From contig NZ_JANUCT010000019.1 in assembly GCF_024808875.1 (NCBI RefSeq), positions 1-52,902 on the forward strand: 52,902 bases of DNA. The letters run 5' to 3'. Below are positions 26,775 to 36,370 of this stretch, piece by piece. The translations under genes were made by a program, and so were the position numbers. The notes under the pieces are model-generated. The model did no database searches. It worked only from the letters and a program-made list of their open reading frames with translations, and was not told where the DNA came from. This stretch comes from Methylohalomonas lacus. Lineage in GTDB: Bacteria; Pseudomonadota; Gammaproteobacteria; Methylohalomonadales; Methylohalomonadaceae. Positions within the stretch are counted from its first letter, which is position 1, and every line of letters starts with the position of its first letter.

Positions 26775-27374
26775 ATGGCGGACACCAGTGTCGAACAGAT
26801 CGATGCCCTGCTGCCGCAGATCCACTGCGGCCAGTGCGGCTACGATGGCTGTCGACCCTACGCCGAGGCCCTGAAAAGCGGCACTGCGGACATCAATCAG
26901 TGCCCACCGGGTGGCGAAACCACCCGCGACGCGCTTGCCGGACTGCTCGATCGACCGGCCCGGCCCATAGACCCGGAACGCGGCCACGCAATACCGCCGC
27001 AAATCGCGCGCATCGACGAGTCTGCCTGTATCGGCTGCGTGAAATGCCTGCGTGTCTGCCCGGTGGATGCGATCATCGGCGCGGCCAAGCAGATGCATAC
27101 CGTCATCGCTGAAGACTGCACCGGCTGCGAACTATGCCAGCCAGCCTGCCCGGTCGACTGCATCAGCATGGAACCGGCCGGCGCCATGACGGCCGGCGAG
27201 CGGGCCCGGGCCCGCAGCCATTTCCAGCGCCGGCAACAACGCCTGCAACGTCAGGCAGCGGCCCGGCAGCAGCGCCGGGCGGCGGCCAGTCGCGCCGACA
27301 AACAGCGCGCCATTGCCGCCGCCGTGGCGCGGAACCGTGCCCGCCGCGGCCAGTCCGGCCACCAACCCGGCTGA
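26775..27374 (+). CDS. Stand-alone soluble RnfB-like ferredoxin
   Basis: This 199-residue protein matches RnfB/RsxB from its Fe-S domain onward: [18 protein letters not shown] (4Fe-4S domain with the QCPPGG cysteine), then two ferredoxin motifs ([12 protein letters not shown] and [12 protein letters not shown]). The N-terminal membrane helix of true RnfB is missing, since the frame starts right at the Fe-S domain. The last 60 residues are an Arg/Ala/Gln-rich basic tail unlike RsxB. No rnfA, C, D, G or E gene is adjacent. It probably acts as a soluble electron carrier; its partner is unknown. Confidence 0.88.
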   Translation: MADTSVEQIDALLPQIHCGQCGYDGCRPYAEALKSGTADINQCPPGGETTRDALAGLLDRPARPIDPERGHAIPPQIARIDESACIGCVKCLRVCPVDAIIGAAKQMHTVIAEDCTGCELCQPACPVDCISMEPAGAMTAGERARARSHFQRRQQRLQRQAAARQQRRAAASRADKQRAIAAAVARNRARRGQSGHQPG

Positions 27375-27466
27375 GACCGAACCGGCTGAGCTAAGTCGTC
27401 CTCCTACCACCGTCGTGGACTATCCGTTAGTATCGAGAGCCACCTCGCAGTCAATGGCCAAGCGCA

Positions 27467-28453
27467 ATGTCATCATCACCATCGTCCCCCACACCGAGCC
27501 CCGAGTCGCTGCTGCCGTTTGCCGATTTCGAGGCAGCCAGTTATGCCGTACTCGACTACTTGCGCGAACGGATCAACCTGCGGCTATGGATGGTAACGCG
27601 CGCCGAGGGCGACGACTGGCTCGTACTGGCTGCCCGCGACAAGGCCGGGCTGATCTGTCCGGGCAGCGTATTCAATTGGCAGGACAGTTTCTGCTATCAC
27701 ATGGTCGCCGGTCGCGGGCCCTCTATCGCCCCGGACGCCAGCCGGGTCGAGGTCTATAGCAACAGCCCGATCGCCCGCACGATCCGTATCGGTGCCTACA
27801 TCGGCGTACCGATCATGCGTACCGACGGCACCCTGTTTGGCACACTATGCGGTATTGATCCCGAACCCCAGCCAGAAGAGATCGCTGCTTTCCAACCGGT
27901 TATCGAACTGTTGTCACGCCAACTGGCCACGTTGTTTGAATTCGAGAACCAGTTCGAACGCGAACAGCGACTGCGCGAGCGCATCGAGGCCGAAGCCATG
28001 ATCGACGACATGACCAGTGTCTATAATCGCAACGGCTGGGAAAAACTGATCGAAAAAGAGGAACAGCGCTGCCGGCGTTACGGCCATACGGCCGGCATAC
28101 TGATCATCGACCTCGATGATCTGAAGGACATCAACGACAGCGAAGGCCATGAAGCCGGCGACGTGCTACTGCACCAAGCTGCCAAACTCTTGCAGCAATG
28201 CAACCGCGCCAGCGATGTTATCGCCCGCCTTGGCGGCGACGAATTCGGCATCCTTGGTGTGGAAATGAACAGCAGGCAAACGGAAGCGCTCGGCGAACGC
28301 GTTCAGCAGTGTCTGGCTGACGGCGACATCAATGCCTCGGTGGGCTGGGCCACGCGCCATGGCGAGGTGGACATCAACCAGGCAATCAAGCAGGCCGATC
28401 GGATGATGTACGCACACAAGCGCCGTCGCAAACATGCCAGCACCGAGCGATAA
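27467..28453 (+). CDS. GAF-GGDEF diguanylate cyclase
   Basis: This 328-residue cytoplasmic protein has a GAF sensor (about 18-165) and a GGDEF domain (170-325). The active-site motif RLGGDEFG is intact. An RxxD inhibitory site (RASD) lies five residues before GGDEF, so it should make c-di-GMP from GTP under product inhibition. DDMTSVYNRNGW is the usual domain entry. There is no membrane anchor or receiver domain; the GAF ligand is unknown. ATG 27467 has no clear Shine-Dalgarno. Confidence 0.92.
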   Translation: MSSSPSSPTPSPESLLPFADFEAASYAVLDYLRERINLRLWMVTRAEGDDWLVLAARDKAGLICPGSVFNWQDSFCYHMVAGRGPSIAPDASRVEVYSNSPIARTIRIGAYIGVPIMRTDGTLFGTLCGIDPEPQPEEIAAFQPVIELLSRQLATLFEFENQFEREQRLRERIEAEAMIDDMTSVYNRNGWEKLIEKEEQRCRRYGHTAGILIIDLDDLKDINDSEGHEAGDVLLHQAAKLLQQCNRASDVIARLGGDEFGILGVEMNSRQTEALGERVQQCLADGDINASVGWATRHGEVDINQAIKQADRMMYAHKRRRKHASTER

Positions 28454-28461
28454 CCCGGCCG

Positions 28462-29310
28462 CTAGCGCCGATTCTCGGCCCCCGCTGCCCGTTTCAACAA
28501 CGCGTCCATCCAGCTGGTCGGTAGCAAACGATTCAGCAGGGCGAACGCGTGGGTCGGTGCGGTCACCGCATAACGCGCACGTGGCCGCCGGCTTTCCAAT
28601 GCCTGCACGACCTTTTTCAGCACCGCCTCCGGCGGCAGTGTGAACGGCACCTCGTCGGTCTGGTTCTCGAGCCGGGCCAGTACGGCTTCATAAGTCGCGC
28701 GATGCACGCTGAGCGTCGGATCGACATGACGCCGAAAGGCCTGCAAGGCATTGGCGCGGAACGCGCTGACGATCGGACCGGGCTCGATCAGGCTGACATG
28801 GATGCCGCTGCCGGCCAGTTCCAGCCGCAGAGTGTCACTCAGGCCCTCCAGCGCATGCTTGCTGGCGATATAGGCGCCGCGGTACGGCATGGCGATGAAA
28901 CCAAGCACCGAACTGTTCTGGATGATGCGGCCAAGGCCCTGGCGGCGCATCGCCGGCAATACATAATGCGTCAGTTCATGCGTGCCGAACACGTTGGTCT
29001 CGAACTGCTCACGCAACGCCTGGCGACTGAGATCCTCGACTGCACCCGGCTGACCGAAGCCGGCATTGTTGAACAGGCCGTAGAGCCTGCCGTCGCAGGC
29101 ATCCAGCACCTCGGTAACGGCCGCGCGAATGGACTCGCCGTTGGCGATGTCCAGGGCCACGGTTTCCAGCCCCTTTTGCCAGAGTTCATCCCGTGCCGCG
29201 GCGCTACGGGCCGCGGCAAATACCCGGTAGCCGCGCGCCTTCAGGCCAAGTGCCGTGGCATAGCCGATGCCGCTGGAGCAGCCGCTGACCAGAACACTAC
29301 GTTGTTCCAT
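28462..29310 (-). CDS. Short-chain dehydrogenase/reductase
   Basis: This 282-residue classical SDR has a cofactor loop SGCSSGIG (9-16), NNAG (81-84), a catalytic serine in QNSSVLG and the YIASK active-site pair. The C-terminal extension (last 70 residues) is basic and rich in Leu. The substrate cannot be inferred. It converges on the GAF-GGDEF gene eight bases away and lies 15 bp upstream of the RND permease stop, in the same direction as the pump, so it may be the last gene of that operon. Confidence 0.88.
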   Translation of the reverse strand: MEQRSVLVSGCSSGIGYATALGLKARGYRVFAAARSAAARDELWQKGLETVALDIANGESIRAAVTEVLDACDGRLYGLFNNAGFGQPGAVEDLSRQALREQFETNVFGTHELTHYVLPAMRRQGLGRIIQNSSVLGFIAMPYRGAYIASKHALEGLSDTLRLELAGSGIHVSLIEPGPIVSAFRANALQAFRRHVDPTLSVHRATYEAVLARLENQTDEVPFTLPPEAVLKKVVQALESRRPRARYAVTAPTHAFALLNRLLPTSWMDALLKRAAGAENRR

Positions 29311-29325
29311 TGTTCAACCTCATGC

Positions 29326-32300
29326 CTATCGTTGCATCACTGACCGCGCCAGACGGCGCATGCCTTCGCGTGCATCATCAACGATCAGATAGAGCCCCGG
29401 CAACACCAGCAGGATCAGCAGGGTTGCGAACAACAGGCCGAAACCGAGACTGACCGCCATCGGGCTGAGAAAGGCCGTCTGGCCGGTGGCAAAGAATATC
29501 AATGGCGATACACCGAGGAAGGTCGTGATCGTGGTCAGCAGAATCGGCCGCACACGCACACGGCCTGCTTCGACCACCGCACTGATGCGATCATAACCTT
29601 CGCGGCGTTTATGCTTTATAAAGTCGACAAGGATCAGTGAATCATTGACGATGATACCGGCCAGCGCCAGCATGCCGACCGCCGACAGGAATTGCAGGTT
29701 ATAGTCGAAGATGGCATGGCCGACGACGACACCAATAATACCGAACGGAATGGCCAGCATGACCGCAAGCGGATCCAGTAATGACTTGAACAATCCTGTC
29801 AGCATGAAAAAGATCAGCACCAGTGCCAGAATCAGCGCCTGGAACATGCCGGCAAAGGATTCCTCGGCATCGCGCTTCTCACCGAGGAATAACAGACTAT
29901 AGCTGCTGTCGTCCGCCGCCGGCTGGAACTCCCGGGCCAGTTGATCGGTGATATTCAACGGTGTATTGATCTCGCTGTCGACCTCGGCGGTGATCTTGGC
30001 CATGCGCTGGCCATCACGCCGGCGAATATCGTTCAGGCCACGGGCAATTTTGACATCGGCGACATCGGAGAGGTACACCGTGCCGCCGGATGGCAATACG
30101 ATCGGTAGTTCGAGCAGGCTCTGTGAGGTTTTGCGCAGCGCTTCCGGATAGATGAGCCGTACCGGTATGCGCTTTTCGTTCCAGGTCACATAGACCACCT
30201 CATTACCAAGGTAACCGCTACGCACGGCAGTGGCGATCTGGGTCTGGGTCAGGCCCAGCCGCCGACCCTGTTCATTGAGCAGGTATTGGTATTCGAGTTT
30301 GCCCGGCTCCTGATCATTACGTACATCATGCACACCGGGTAATTGTTTCAGGTAATCCGTTATGGCAGCGGTCCTGGCATTGATGATATCGAGTTCATCG
30401 CTGACTACGCCGACTTCGATATCATTACCGGCCGGGCCAGCATCCGGCTTCAGTATACTCATGCGCTCAACGCCGGCAATACGCGCCAGTCGTTCGCGAA
30501 CCTCGTTGATGATCGTCTCCGCATTGCGTTGCCGTGGACCGAAATCCTCGTAGCCGAAGTTGACCAGCGGCGAAACCCAGCGTTCGATGAAGCCCTCCGC
30601 TTGCGGTTTCTTCAGATCGACAATCAACTGAATGAGGTTGGAGCCGGTATTGGTGCGATTGAAATCGATCATGCTGACACCGACATTGGTCAGCATCGTG
30701 CCCAGTTCACGGTCTTCGTCAAGAATATCCAGCACTTCCTGTTCCAGCTGACCGGCCAGCTGCAGGCTTTTGTCCAGGCTATAGGTGTTCGGCGTCTCGA
30801 TGTTGACGAAGAACTGGCCGATCTCGACATTACCAAACATCTCGAACGGCAAACGGGTATGAGCATAGGTCAGACTGACGACCAGAAGGCCGATGCTGGC
30901 CAATACCGCCAGGTATCGGTTCAGGCCGCTGACGGTCCAGCGCAACAGGCGTGCATAACGATCCAGCCAGGCCTGCCAGTCAACCCACGGACGCCGCTGC
31001 GGCGGCCGTGGCCGCAGGATATGGCCGGCGTGCGACGGCAGCACCATGAACGCCTCGATCAACGAACCGAGCAGCGTACAGGTCACCACGACCGGGATGA
31101 CCTGGATAAAGGTGCCGAGCGTGCTGCCGATGGCGAACATCGGTACAAACGCTGCCATCGTCGTCAGCGTTGCAACGATGACCGGCCACATGACCTCGCG
31201 CGTGCCGATCATGGCAGCCTGTTTGGGCGCCATACCCGCCTCGATATGGCGATAGACATTTTCGGCAACGATGATGGCATCGTCGACGATCATGCCGAGC
31301 ACGATCAGGAACGCGAACAACGATACCATGTTGATGCTGTAACCGAGATAGTACAGCAGTATGATGCCGACCAGGAACGATACCGGAATACCGAACGAGG
31401 TCACGGCTGCGGCGCGCAGGTTGAGTAGCACGCATAGCGACAACAGCACCAGTACCAGACCGATAAGGCCGGATGACTTGACCGTATTCAGCCGTGCCTC
31501 GACGTAGTTCGACATGTCGGTATGATGGCCGACCTGCAGACTCGGCGGCAGGGCAAGCCGCAGTTCACTTGCCAGCTGCTTGACCTGATCGGCCACCTCG
31601 ATGGTCGAGGCCGAAGCCGTCTTGGTAACCGTCAGATTGACCGACGGCTGGCCGTCGAAGCGGGCATAGGTCAGCGGCTTCTCAAAGCGCCGCTCGACAT
31701 GGCCGATATCACCGAGCCGTAACTGGCCGCCGGCGTCGTTGACCCGTATCGCAATCTGCTCGATCGCCGCCGGATCCGGCGGCACCCCCTGGCCACGCAG
31801 GCGGATATCTCCCTCCAGCGATTCAATATTGCCCCCCGGCTGGTCGCGCAGGTTATCGCGCAGGGCGACCATGATCTGTTCCAGCGTAACGTCGCGCGCG
31901 GCGAGCACGTGCGGGTCGACCACCGTCCAGATTTCCCAGTCACGATCACCGGCAACCGCGACGCTGGCAACGCCGTCGATCTGCATCATGCGCCGGCGAA
32001 TCTGTTCGGCATGCTCATACAGCGCGGCATCGGCCACGTCGCCATACAGGCTCAGACTGATCACGGGAAAGCGCGCGCGGATGCGCGTCAACTCGGGCTG
32101 TTCCGCCAGCTCCGGCAGTTCAGTAATGCGATCCAGCAAGGTACGCGCATCGCGCATGAAATCGTCGACGTTGGCGCCGGGCTTGAGCTCGATATAGATG
32201 TTCGAAAAACCCTCGCTACTGGTCGAACTCATGTAGTCGATGTCTTCGTGGTTGCTGAATTCCTCCTCGATGGTGATCGTGACCTGCTGTTCGACCTCGG

Positions 32301-32481
32301 CCGGCGAGGCGCCCTCGAACTCGGTCTGGATGTGGGCCATATCCAGCTGCACCACCGGAAAAAGCTCCTGCGGCATGGCACGCCAGGACAGCACACCGAC
32401 AATCAGCAGCAGCACCAGGGTCAGGTTGACCAGTAACGGATTGTCGATGGCAAAGCGAATCACCCAACCGGCTCCGGGCAT
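29326..32481 (-). CDS. RND efflux permease, second system
   Basis: This 1051-residue protein has the RND fold with two repeats of a large periplasmic loop and six membrane helices. The TM4 motif reads GMIVDDAIIVAENVYRH, with both proton-relay aspartates, unlike the first pump. The N-terminus is WVIRFAIDNPLLVNLTL. It starts 21 bases after its adaptor. No TolC gene follows, so it must borrow an outer-membrane channel, possibly the one at 2849-4576. Substrate unknown. Confidence 0.9.
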   Translation of the reverse strand: MPGAGWVIRFAIDNPLLVNLTLVLLLIVGVLSWRAMPQELFPVVQLDMAHIQTEFEGASPAEVEQQVTITIEEEFSNHEDIDYMSSTSSEGFSNIYIELKPGANVDDFMRDARTLLDRITELPELAEQPELTRIRARFPVISLSLYGDVADAALYEHAEQIRRRMMQIDGVASVAVAGDRDWEIWTVVDPHVLAARDVTLEQIMVALRDNLRDQPGGNIESLEGDIRLRGQGVPPDPAAIEQIAIRVNDAGGQLRLGDIGHVERRFEKPLTYARFDGQPSVNLTVTKTASASTIEVADQVKQLASELRLALPPSLQVGHHTDMSNYVEARLNTVKSSGLIGLVLVLLSLCVLLNLRAAAVTSFGIPVSFLVGIILLYYLGYSINMVSLFAFLIVLGMIVDDAIIVAENVYRHIEAGMAPKQAAMIGTREVMWPVIVATLTTMAAFVPMFAIGSTLGTFIQVIPVVVTCTLLGSLIEAFMVLPSHAGHILRPRPPQRRPWVDWQAWLDRYARLLRWTVSGLNRYLAVLASIGLLVVSLTYAHTRLPFEMFGNVEIGQFFVNIETPNTYSLDKSLQLAGQLEQEVLDILDEDRELGTMLTNVGVSMIDFNRTNTGSNLIQLIVDLKKPQAEGFIERWVSPLVNFGYEDFGPRQRNAETIINEVRERLARIAGVERMSILKPDAGPAGNDIEVGVVSDELDIINARTAAITDYLKQLPGVHDVRNDQEPGKLEYQYLLNEQGRRLGLTQTQIATAVRSGYLGNEVVYVTWNEKRIPVRLIYPEALRKTSQSLLELPIVLPSGGTVYLSDVADVKIARGLNDIRRRDGQRMAKITAEVDSEINTPLNITDQLAREFQPAADDSSYSLLFLGEKRDAEESFAGMFQALILALVLIFFMLTGLFKSLLDPLAVMLAIPFGIIGVVVGHAIFDYNLQFLSAVGMLALAGIIVNDSLILVDFIKHKRREGYDRISAVVEAGRVRVRPILLTTITTFLGVSPLIFFATGQTAFLSPMAVSLGFGLLFATLLILLVLPGLYLIVDDAREGMRRLARSVMQR

Positions 32482-32502
32482 GGCAGGTTCAATGCGATCA
32501 CG

Positions 32503-33660
32503 TCACTGCACACTGACGGTCTGGCCGTCGGCCAGCGCGGCGACATCACGGGCCACGATGGTCGTGCCCACATCGACGCCATCGACTACCTGCCAATCTT
32601 CGCGGTAGCGCTGGCGCACGGTCACCGGCAGGCGCCGCAGTTGATCGTCCGCTACCGCAAATACATAGGTCTGGCCGTCGTCACGCAGGATGGCGCTCGC
32701 CGGCACGACGTGCGCGTCGGTGTATTTCCGCCCCGGTAGCCGGGCCGCAACCAGCTGGCCGGGATACAGGTCCTGGCCCGATAACCGGATGCGCAGATCA
32801 TAGGTATGCGTCACCGGGTCCGGCGCCGCCGCGAGTGCCACAATGCGGCCCGTGCGTCGCGGCTGGTCGGGAATATCAAGTTCGATAGCCTGGCCCCGCG
32901 ACAGGGTCGTCGCCACCGGCCCGGGCACCGCCAGCGCCAGGTCCAGTTCTTCCTGTTGCACCAGCTTGACCGCCCTGTCACCCGGTGTGACGTAGTCACC
33001 GATATCAACCGCCACGCTGTCGACAGTCGCGGCAAACGGCGCCCGCAACTCGGTCCGCGCCAGGTTCCGTTGTGCCCGGTCGTAATCAGCCTCGAGCTGT
33101 TGCAGGCGGGCAGCAGCCGTGCTGGTGCTATGCCGCAAACGCTCGGCCTCGGCCTGCAGCTGCAGCAGCGACTGCATGGCCGTATCGTAGTTCGATTTCG
33201 ACGCCAGCGAGCGCTGTCCCAGCTGTTCCATGCGGCTGACCTCGGCTTCCTGCAGGCGCACCTGCGCCTCGATCAGATCCAGCAGGCGCCGATCCCGGGC
33301 CCGGGCTTCGCGCTCCTGCGTCAGCGCCGCTTCCGCCTCCGCCACGGCATCGGCATAGTCGCCGCGGTCGAGCTGCAGCAGCAGTTCACCCGCGGCCACC
33401 TTCTGCCCGGGTTCGACCCGCCGCTCGATCAACTGGCCGGAAACCTCGAAGTGGCGGTTTGTCTGGCGCATCGACTGCAGCTGACCCGTGATGCGGGTAA
33501 TCGGCTGGAAATCGACACTGCGCACTTCGGTTGTCACAACCCGTTGCGGCGGCAGCGGCTGCAACGTGGCCCGGCTCTCCGGGCCGGTGCGGACGAGCAT
33601 GATCGCCAACAATACCGTCAGAACCACGATGACGAACAGTGAAAACAGGAATCTGGGCAT
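32503..33660 (-). CDS. RND periplasmic adaptor, second system
   Basis: I start at the ATG giving MPRFLFSLFVIVVLTVLL (385 residues), an N-terminal membrane anchor; an in-frame ATG at 33702 adds 14 residues. Lipoyl halves, a coiled-coil hairpin (about 95-180, rich in Glu, Ala and Arg) and a beta-barrel domain follow. It pairs with the permease at 29326 and diverges from lptD across a short gap. Confidence 0.88.
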   Translation of the reverse strand: MPRFLFSLFVIVVLTVLLAIMLVRTGPESRATLQPLPPQRVVTTEVRSVDFQPITRITGQLQSMRQTNRHFEVSGQLIERRVEPGQKVAAGELLLQLDRGDYADAVAEAEAALTQEREARARDRRLLDLIEAQVRLQEAEVSRMEQLGQRSLASKSNYDTAMQSLLQLQAEAERLRHSTSTAAARLQQLEADYDRAQRNLARTELRAPFAATVDSVAVDIGDYVTPGDRAVKLVQQEELDLALAVPGPVATTLSRGQAIELDIPDQPRRTGRIVALAAAPDPVTHTYDLRIRLSGQDLYPGQLVAARLPGRKYTDAHVVPASAILRDDGQTYVFAVADDQLRRLPVTVRQRYREDWQVVDGVDVGTTIVARDVAALADGQTVSVQ

Positions 33661-33928
33661 GCAGCAGAACCGTCGCGGTTTGTATTGAATACGAGGCACC
33701 ATCCACCGGCGACGGCTTCAGGACAATTGAATCTCTTCAGATTCTATGCGATTTTTACTGTCTCGTGCCATTATGTTGCCGGATAATGGCACGTTCCGTG
33801 AAAGCACCTGCATCCGGTCAACGAATGCAGTAACATCACGGTTGCTGTCCACCGGGGAACGGACAGAACACACTAGATTGACAGCGGCCAGGCCACCATC
33901 TGTTCATAACAAGCCGAATATAATCACA

Positions 33929-36268
33929 GTGCAACCAACCACTCCAGCCCGTTGCTGCAGCCTCATACTGCTGAGCTTCATCCTGCTTATCCCGACCACT
34001 CGGGCTGCCGAGGAAACCGGTGGCCGTGATATGTGGAGATTCTGCGCGGTCGATTTCGGTATTCCCGAGCGGCCGGCCTATAACCCGGAGCTGGAACCCG
34101 GCCAGGTGGAGATCGAAGCCGACCGCGCCGACATGACCGAAGGCGAAGTATCCGATTTCTGGGGCAACGTCACCTTCATTGACCGGCAGCAGGCGGCACA
34201 GGCTGAGCACGCACGCTATTTCAGCGCCGATGAACGCGCCGAACTTGAGGGTAATGTGCAACTCTGGGATGACAGCCAGTATCTCAAAAGCGATACGGCC
34301 ACCATCCAGCTGGATGAAGAGCACGGCACCTTTTACAACGCCCGCTACTGGTTCCCGTTACGCCACGGCCGCGGCGAATCGGACTCACTGTACCGCGAAG
34401 GCGACCACCTGACGCGGCTGAAAAACGCCGACTACACGACCTGCCCGGTCGACGGCGAGTTCTGGAAAATCTACGCCAGCGACCTGGACCTCGACCACGA
34501 CGCCGAGCAGGGCACCGCCAAGCATGTGGTGTTGCGCATCAAGGACATCCCGGTTTTCTACACGCCCTATGCGTCGTTTCCGTTGAGCGACAAGCGCAAG
34601 AGCGGTTTCCTGCCGCCGAGCGTCGGCGTCGGCTCGCGCACCGGTTTTGACCTGAGTACACCGTATTACTGGAATATCGCGCCGCAGATGGACGCTACCT
34701 TCGGGCCGCGCGTGATGAGCGACCGCGGCATCATGGCAGTCGGCGAGTTCCGCTACCTGTTCGAAACCGGTGAGGGTGAGATTGACGCCGAATACCTGCC
34801 CTCGGACAACGGTTCGGACCTCGGCGATCGCGGCATTTTCAGCGTGCTGCACGAGCAATCCTTTTTCGACGGCCGCGGCTCCCTGGATATCGACTATGCC
34901 AACGCCAGCGACCGGTTCTACCTGGAAGACTTCGGCACCAGTCTCGATGTCACCAGCACACGTTACTTACTACAGCAAGCTCGTACCCGCTACAACGGCA
35001 GCTGGTGGTACGCCTCTGCCAACGTACAGGCCTACGATATCGTCGATAGCACGATCACTCGCGAACCCTACAAACGCCTGCCACAGCTGCGTTTCGGTAC
35101 TAGCCACTATCCCGATAACTGGCAACTTTACCCACAGTTTGAGAGTGAGGCCGTCTACTTCACGCGTGACGACATGGGTATCAACCTGGATTCCAGAGCT
35201 GATATCGAAGGAGCGCGTTACGACTTCATGCCGTCTGTCAGCTTCCCAATGCGTGGTCTGGGCGGCTATGTGGAACCGAAAGTAGGCATACGACACACAC
35301 AATATGACTTGCATGGCGGCGACTTCTTCACCGACAAGACCCCCAGCCGTACATTGCCGTTTACTTCGCTGGATGGCGGTCTGTTCTTTGAGCGCGACTT
35401 CAGCCTCGCCGACAGCAGTTTCAAGCAGACGCTGGAACCGCGGCTGTTCTATCTGTACGTGCCGTACGAGAACCAGGACGATCTGCCGATTTTCGACACC
35501 AACCTGTACGACGTCTCGTTCGCCCAGCTCTTTCGCGAGAACCGTTTCAGCGGCGCCGATCGCTTCGGTGATGCCAACCAGCTGACCCTGGCCGTGACCA
35601 GCCGTCTCATCGACAACGAGCGCGGCCGCGAGCTGGGCCGGCTTAGCCTTGGCCAGATCGTCTATTTCGAGGACCGCGAGGTCACCCTGCCAGGCCTTGT
35701 CGAGGAAGACGATACTGTTTCCCCCATCGTTGCCGAGGCCGCGACCACGCTGATCCCGAACTGGGAAGCGGTCGGCACGATATACTGGGACCCGGAAGAA
35801 AGCCGCACGGAAAAACTCGCCGCAAGGTTGAGCTACAACAACGATGGTCGCATCCTCAATCTGTCCTATCGCCAGCGCCGCGATCGGCGTCAGTTGCTAC
35901 GCACCAATTTTGACCCGACAATCACCAACAGCAATCTGCTCAGCGTCGAACAGACCGATATTTCGTTCCGCTGGCCGGTCAGCCGCCAGTGGAGTGTAGT
36001 CGGCCGTTGGAACTACGCCCTGCCGGAGTCCAAGACGCTGGAACTGTTCGGCGGCGTCGAATACGAGGACTGCTGCTGGGCGTTTCGCGCCGTCGCCAGG
36101 CACCACATCAATAGTGTCAATATCAACCGCGATAGCACCGGTGCCGATGACGAATATTCGACCGGCATCTTCCTGCAGCTCGAGCTCAAGGGCCTGACCG
36201 GCATCGGCAGCAGGGCCAACCAGTTCCTGGAACGCAGTATCCGCGGCTACGACCCGGATCAGTTCTGA
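33929..36268 (+). CDS. lptD: LPS-assembly outer-membrane protein
   Basis: LptD inserts lipopolysaccharide into the outer leaflet. I prefer GTG 33929 because it gives a clean signal peptide (PARCCSLILLSFILLIPTTRA) and 779 residues; the frame is open to ATG 33746, which would add 61 non-homologous residues. An OstA-like N-terminal domain (about 45-160) is followed by a 26-strand-type barrel. Cysteines occur where the essential disulfides form: one after the signal peptide (WRFCAVD), one in TTCPVDG and an adjacent pair in EDCCWAF. A TATAAT at 33919-33924 lies just before the GTG. It heads lptD-surA-pdxA-rsmA. Confidence 0.92.
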   Translation: MQPTTPARCCSLILLSFILLIPTTRAAEETGGRDMWRFCAVDFGIPERPAYNPELEPGQVEIEADRADMTEGEVSDFWGNVTFIDRQQAAQAEHARYFSADERAELEGNVQLWDDSQYLKSDTATIQLDEEHGTFYNARYWFPLRHGRGESDSLYREGDHLTRLKNADYTTCPVDGEFWKIYASDLDLDHDAEQGTAKHVVLRIKDIPVFYTPYASFPLSDKRKSGFLPPSVGVGSRTGFDLSTPYYWNIAPQMDATFGPRVMSDRGIMAVGEFRYLFETGEGEIDAEYLPSDNGSDLGDRGIFSVLHEQSFFDGRGSLDIDYANASDRFYLEDFGTSLDVTSTRYLLQQARTRYNGSWWYASANVQAYDIVDSTITREPYKRLPQLRFGTSHYPDNWQLYPQFESEAVYFTRDDMGINLDSRADIEGARYDFMPSVSFPMRGLGGYVEPKVGIRHTQYDLHGGDFFTDKTPSRTLPFTSLDGGLFFERDFSLADSSFKQTLEPRLFYLYVPYENQDDLPIFDTNLYDVSFAQLFRENRFSGADRFGDANQLTLAVTSRLIDNERGRELGRLSLGQIVYFEDREVTLPGLVEEDDTVSPIVAEAATTLIPNWEAVGTIYWDPEESRTEKLAARLSYNNDGRILNLSYRQRRDRRQLLRTNFDPTITNSNLLSVEQTDISFRWPVSRQWSVVGRWNYALPESKTLELFGGVEYEDCCWAFRAVARHHINSVNINRDSTGADDEYSTGIFLQLELKGLTGIGSRANQFLERSIRGYDPDQF

Positions 36269-36370
36269 TCCGCGAACCGGCGACCATTCAGCGTGTCCAT
36301 AGAGTCTACCCGGCTGTCTGCTAGAATGGCGGCAGTCGAAGCCACAATAAAGCGTTCCTGACCGATTCCA

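Noticed and set aside
30343-31428. 361-codon plus-strand frame inside the second RND gene
   Set aside because: It is a shadow of a well-supported permease, with low-complexity composition and no ribosome-binding site.
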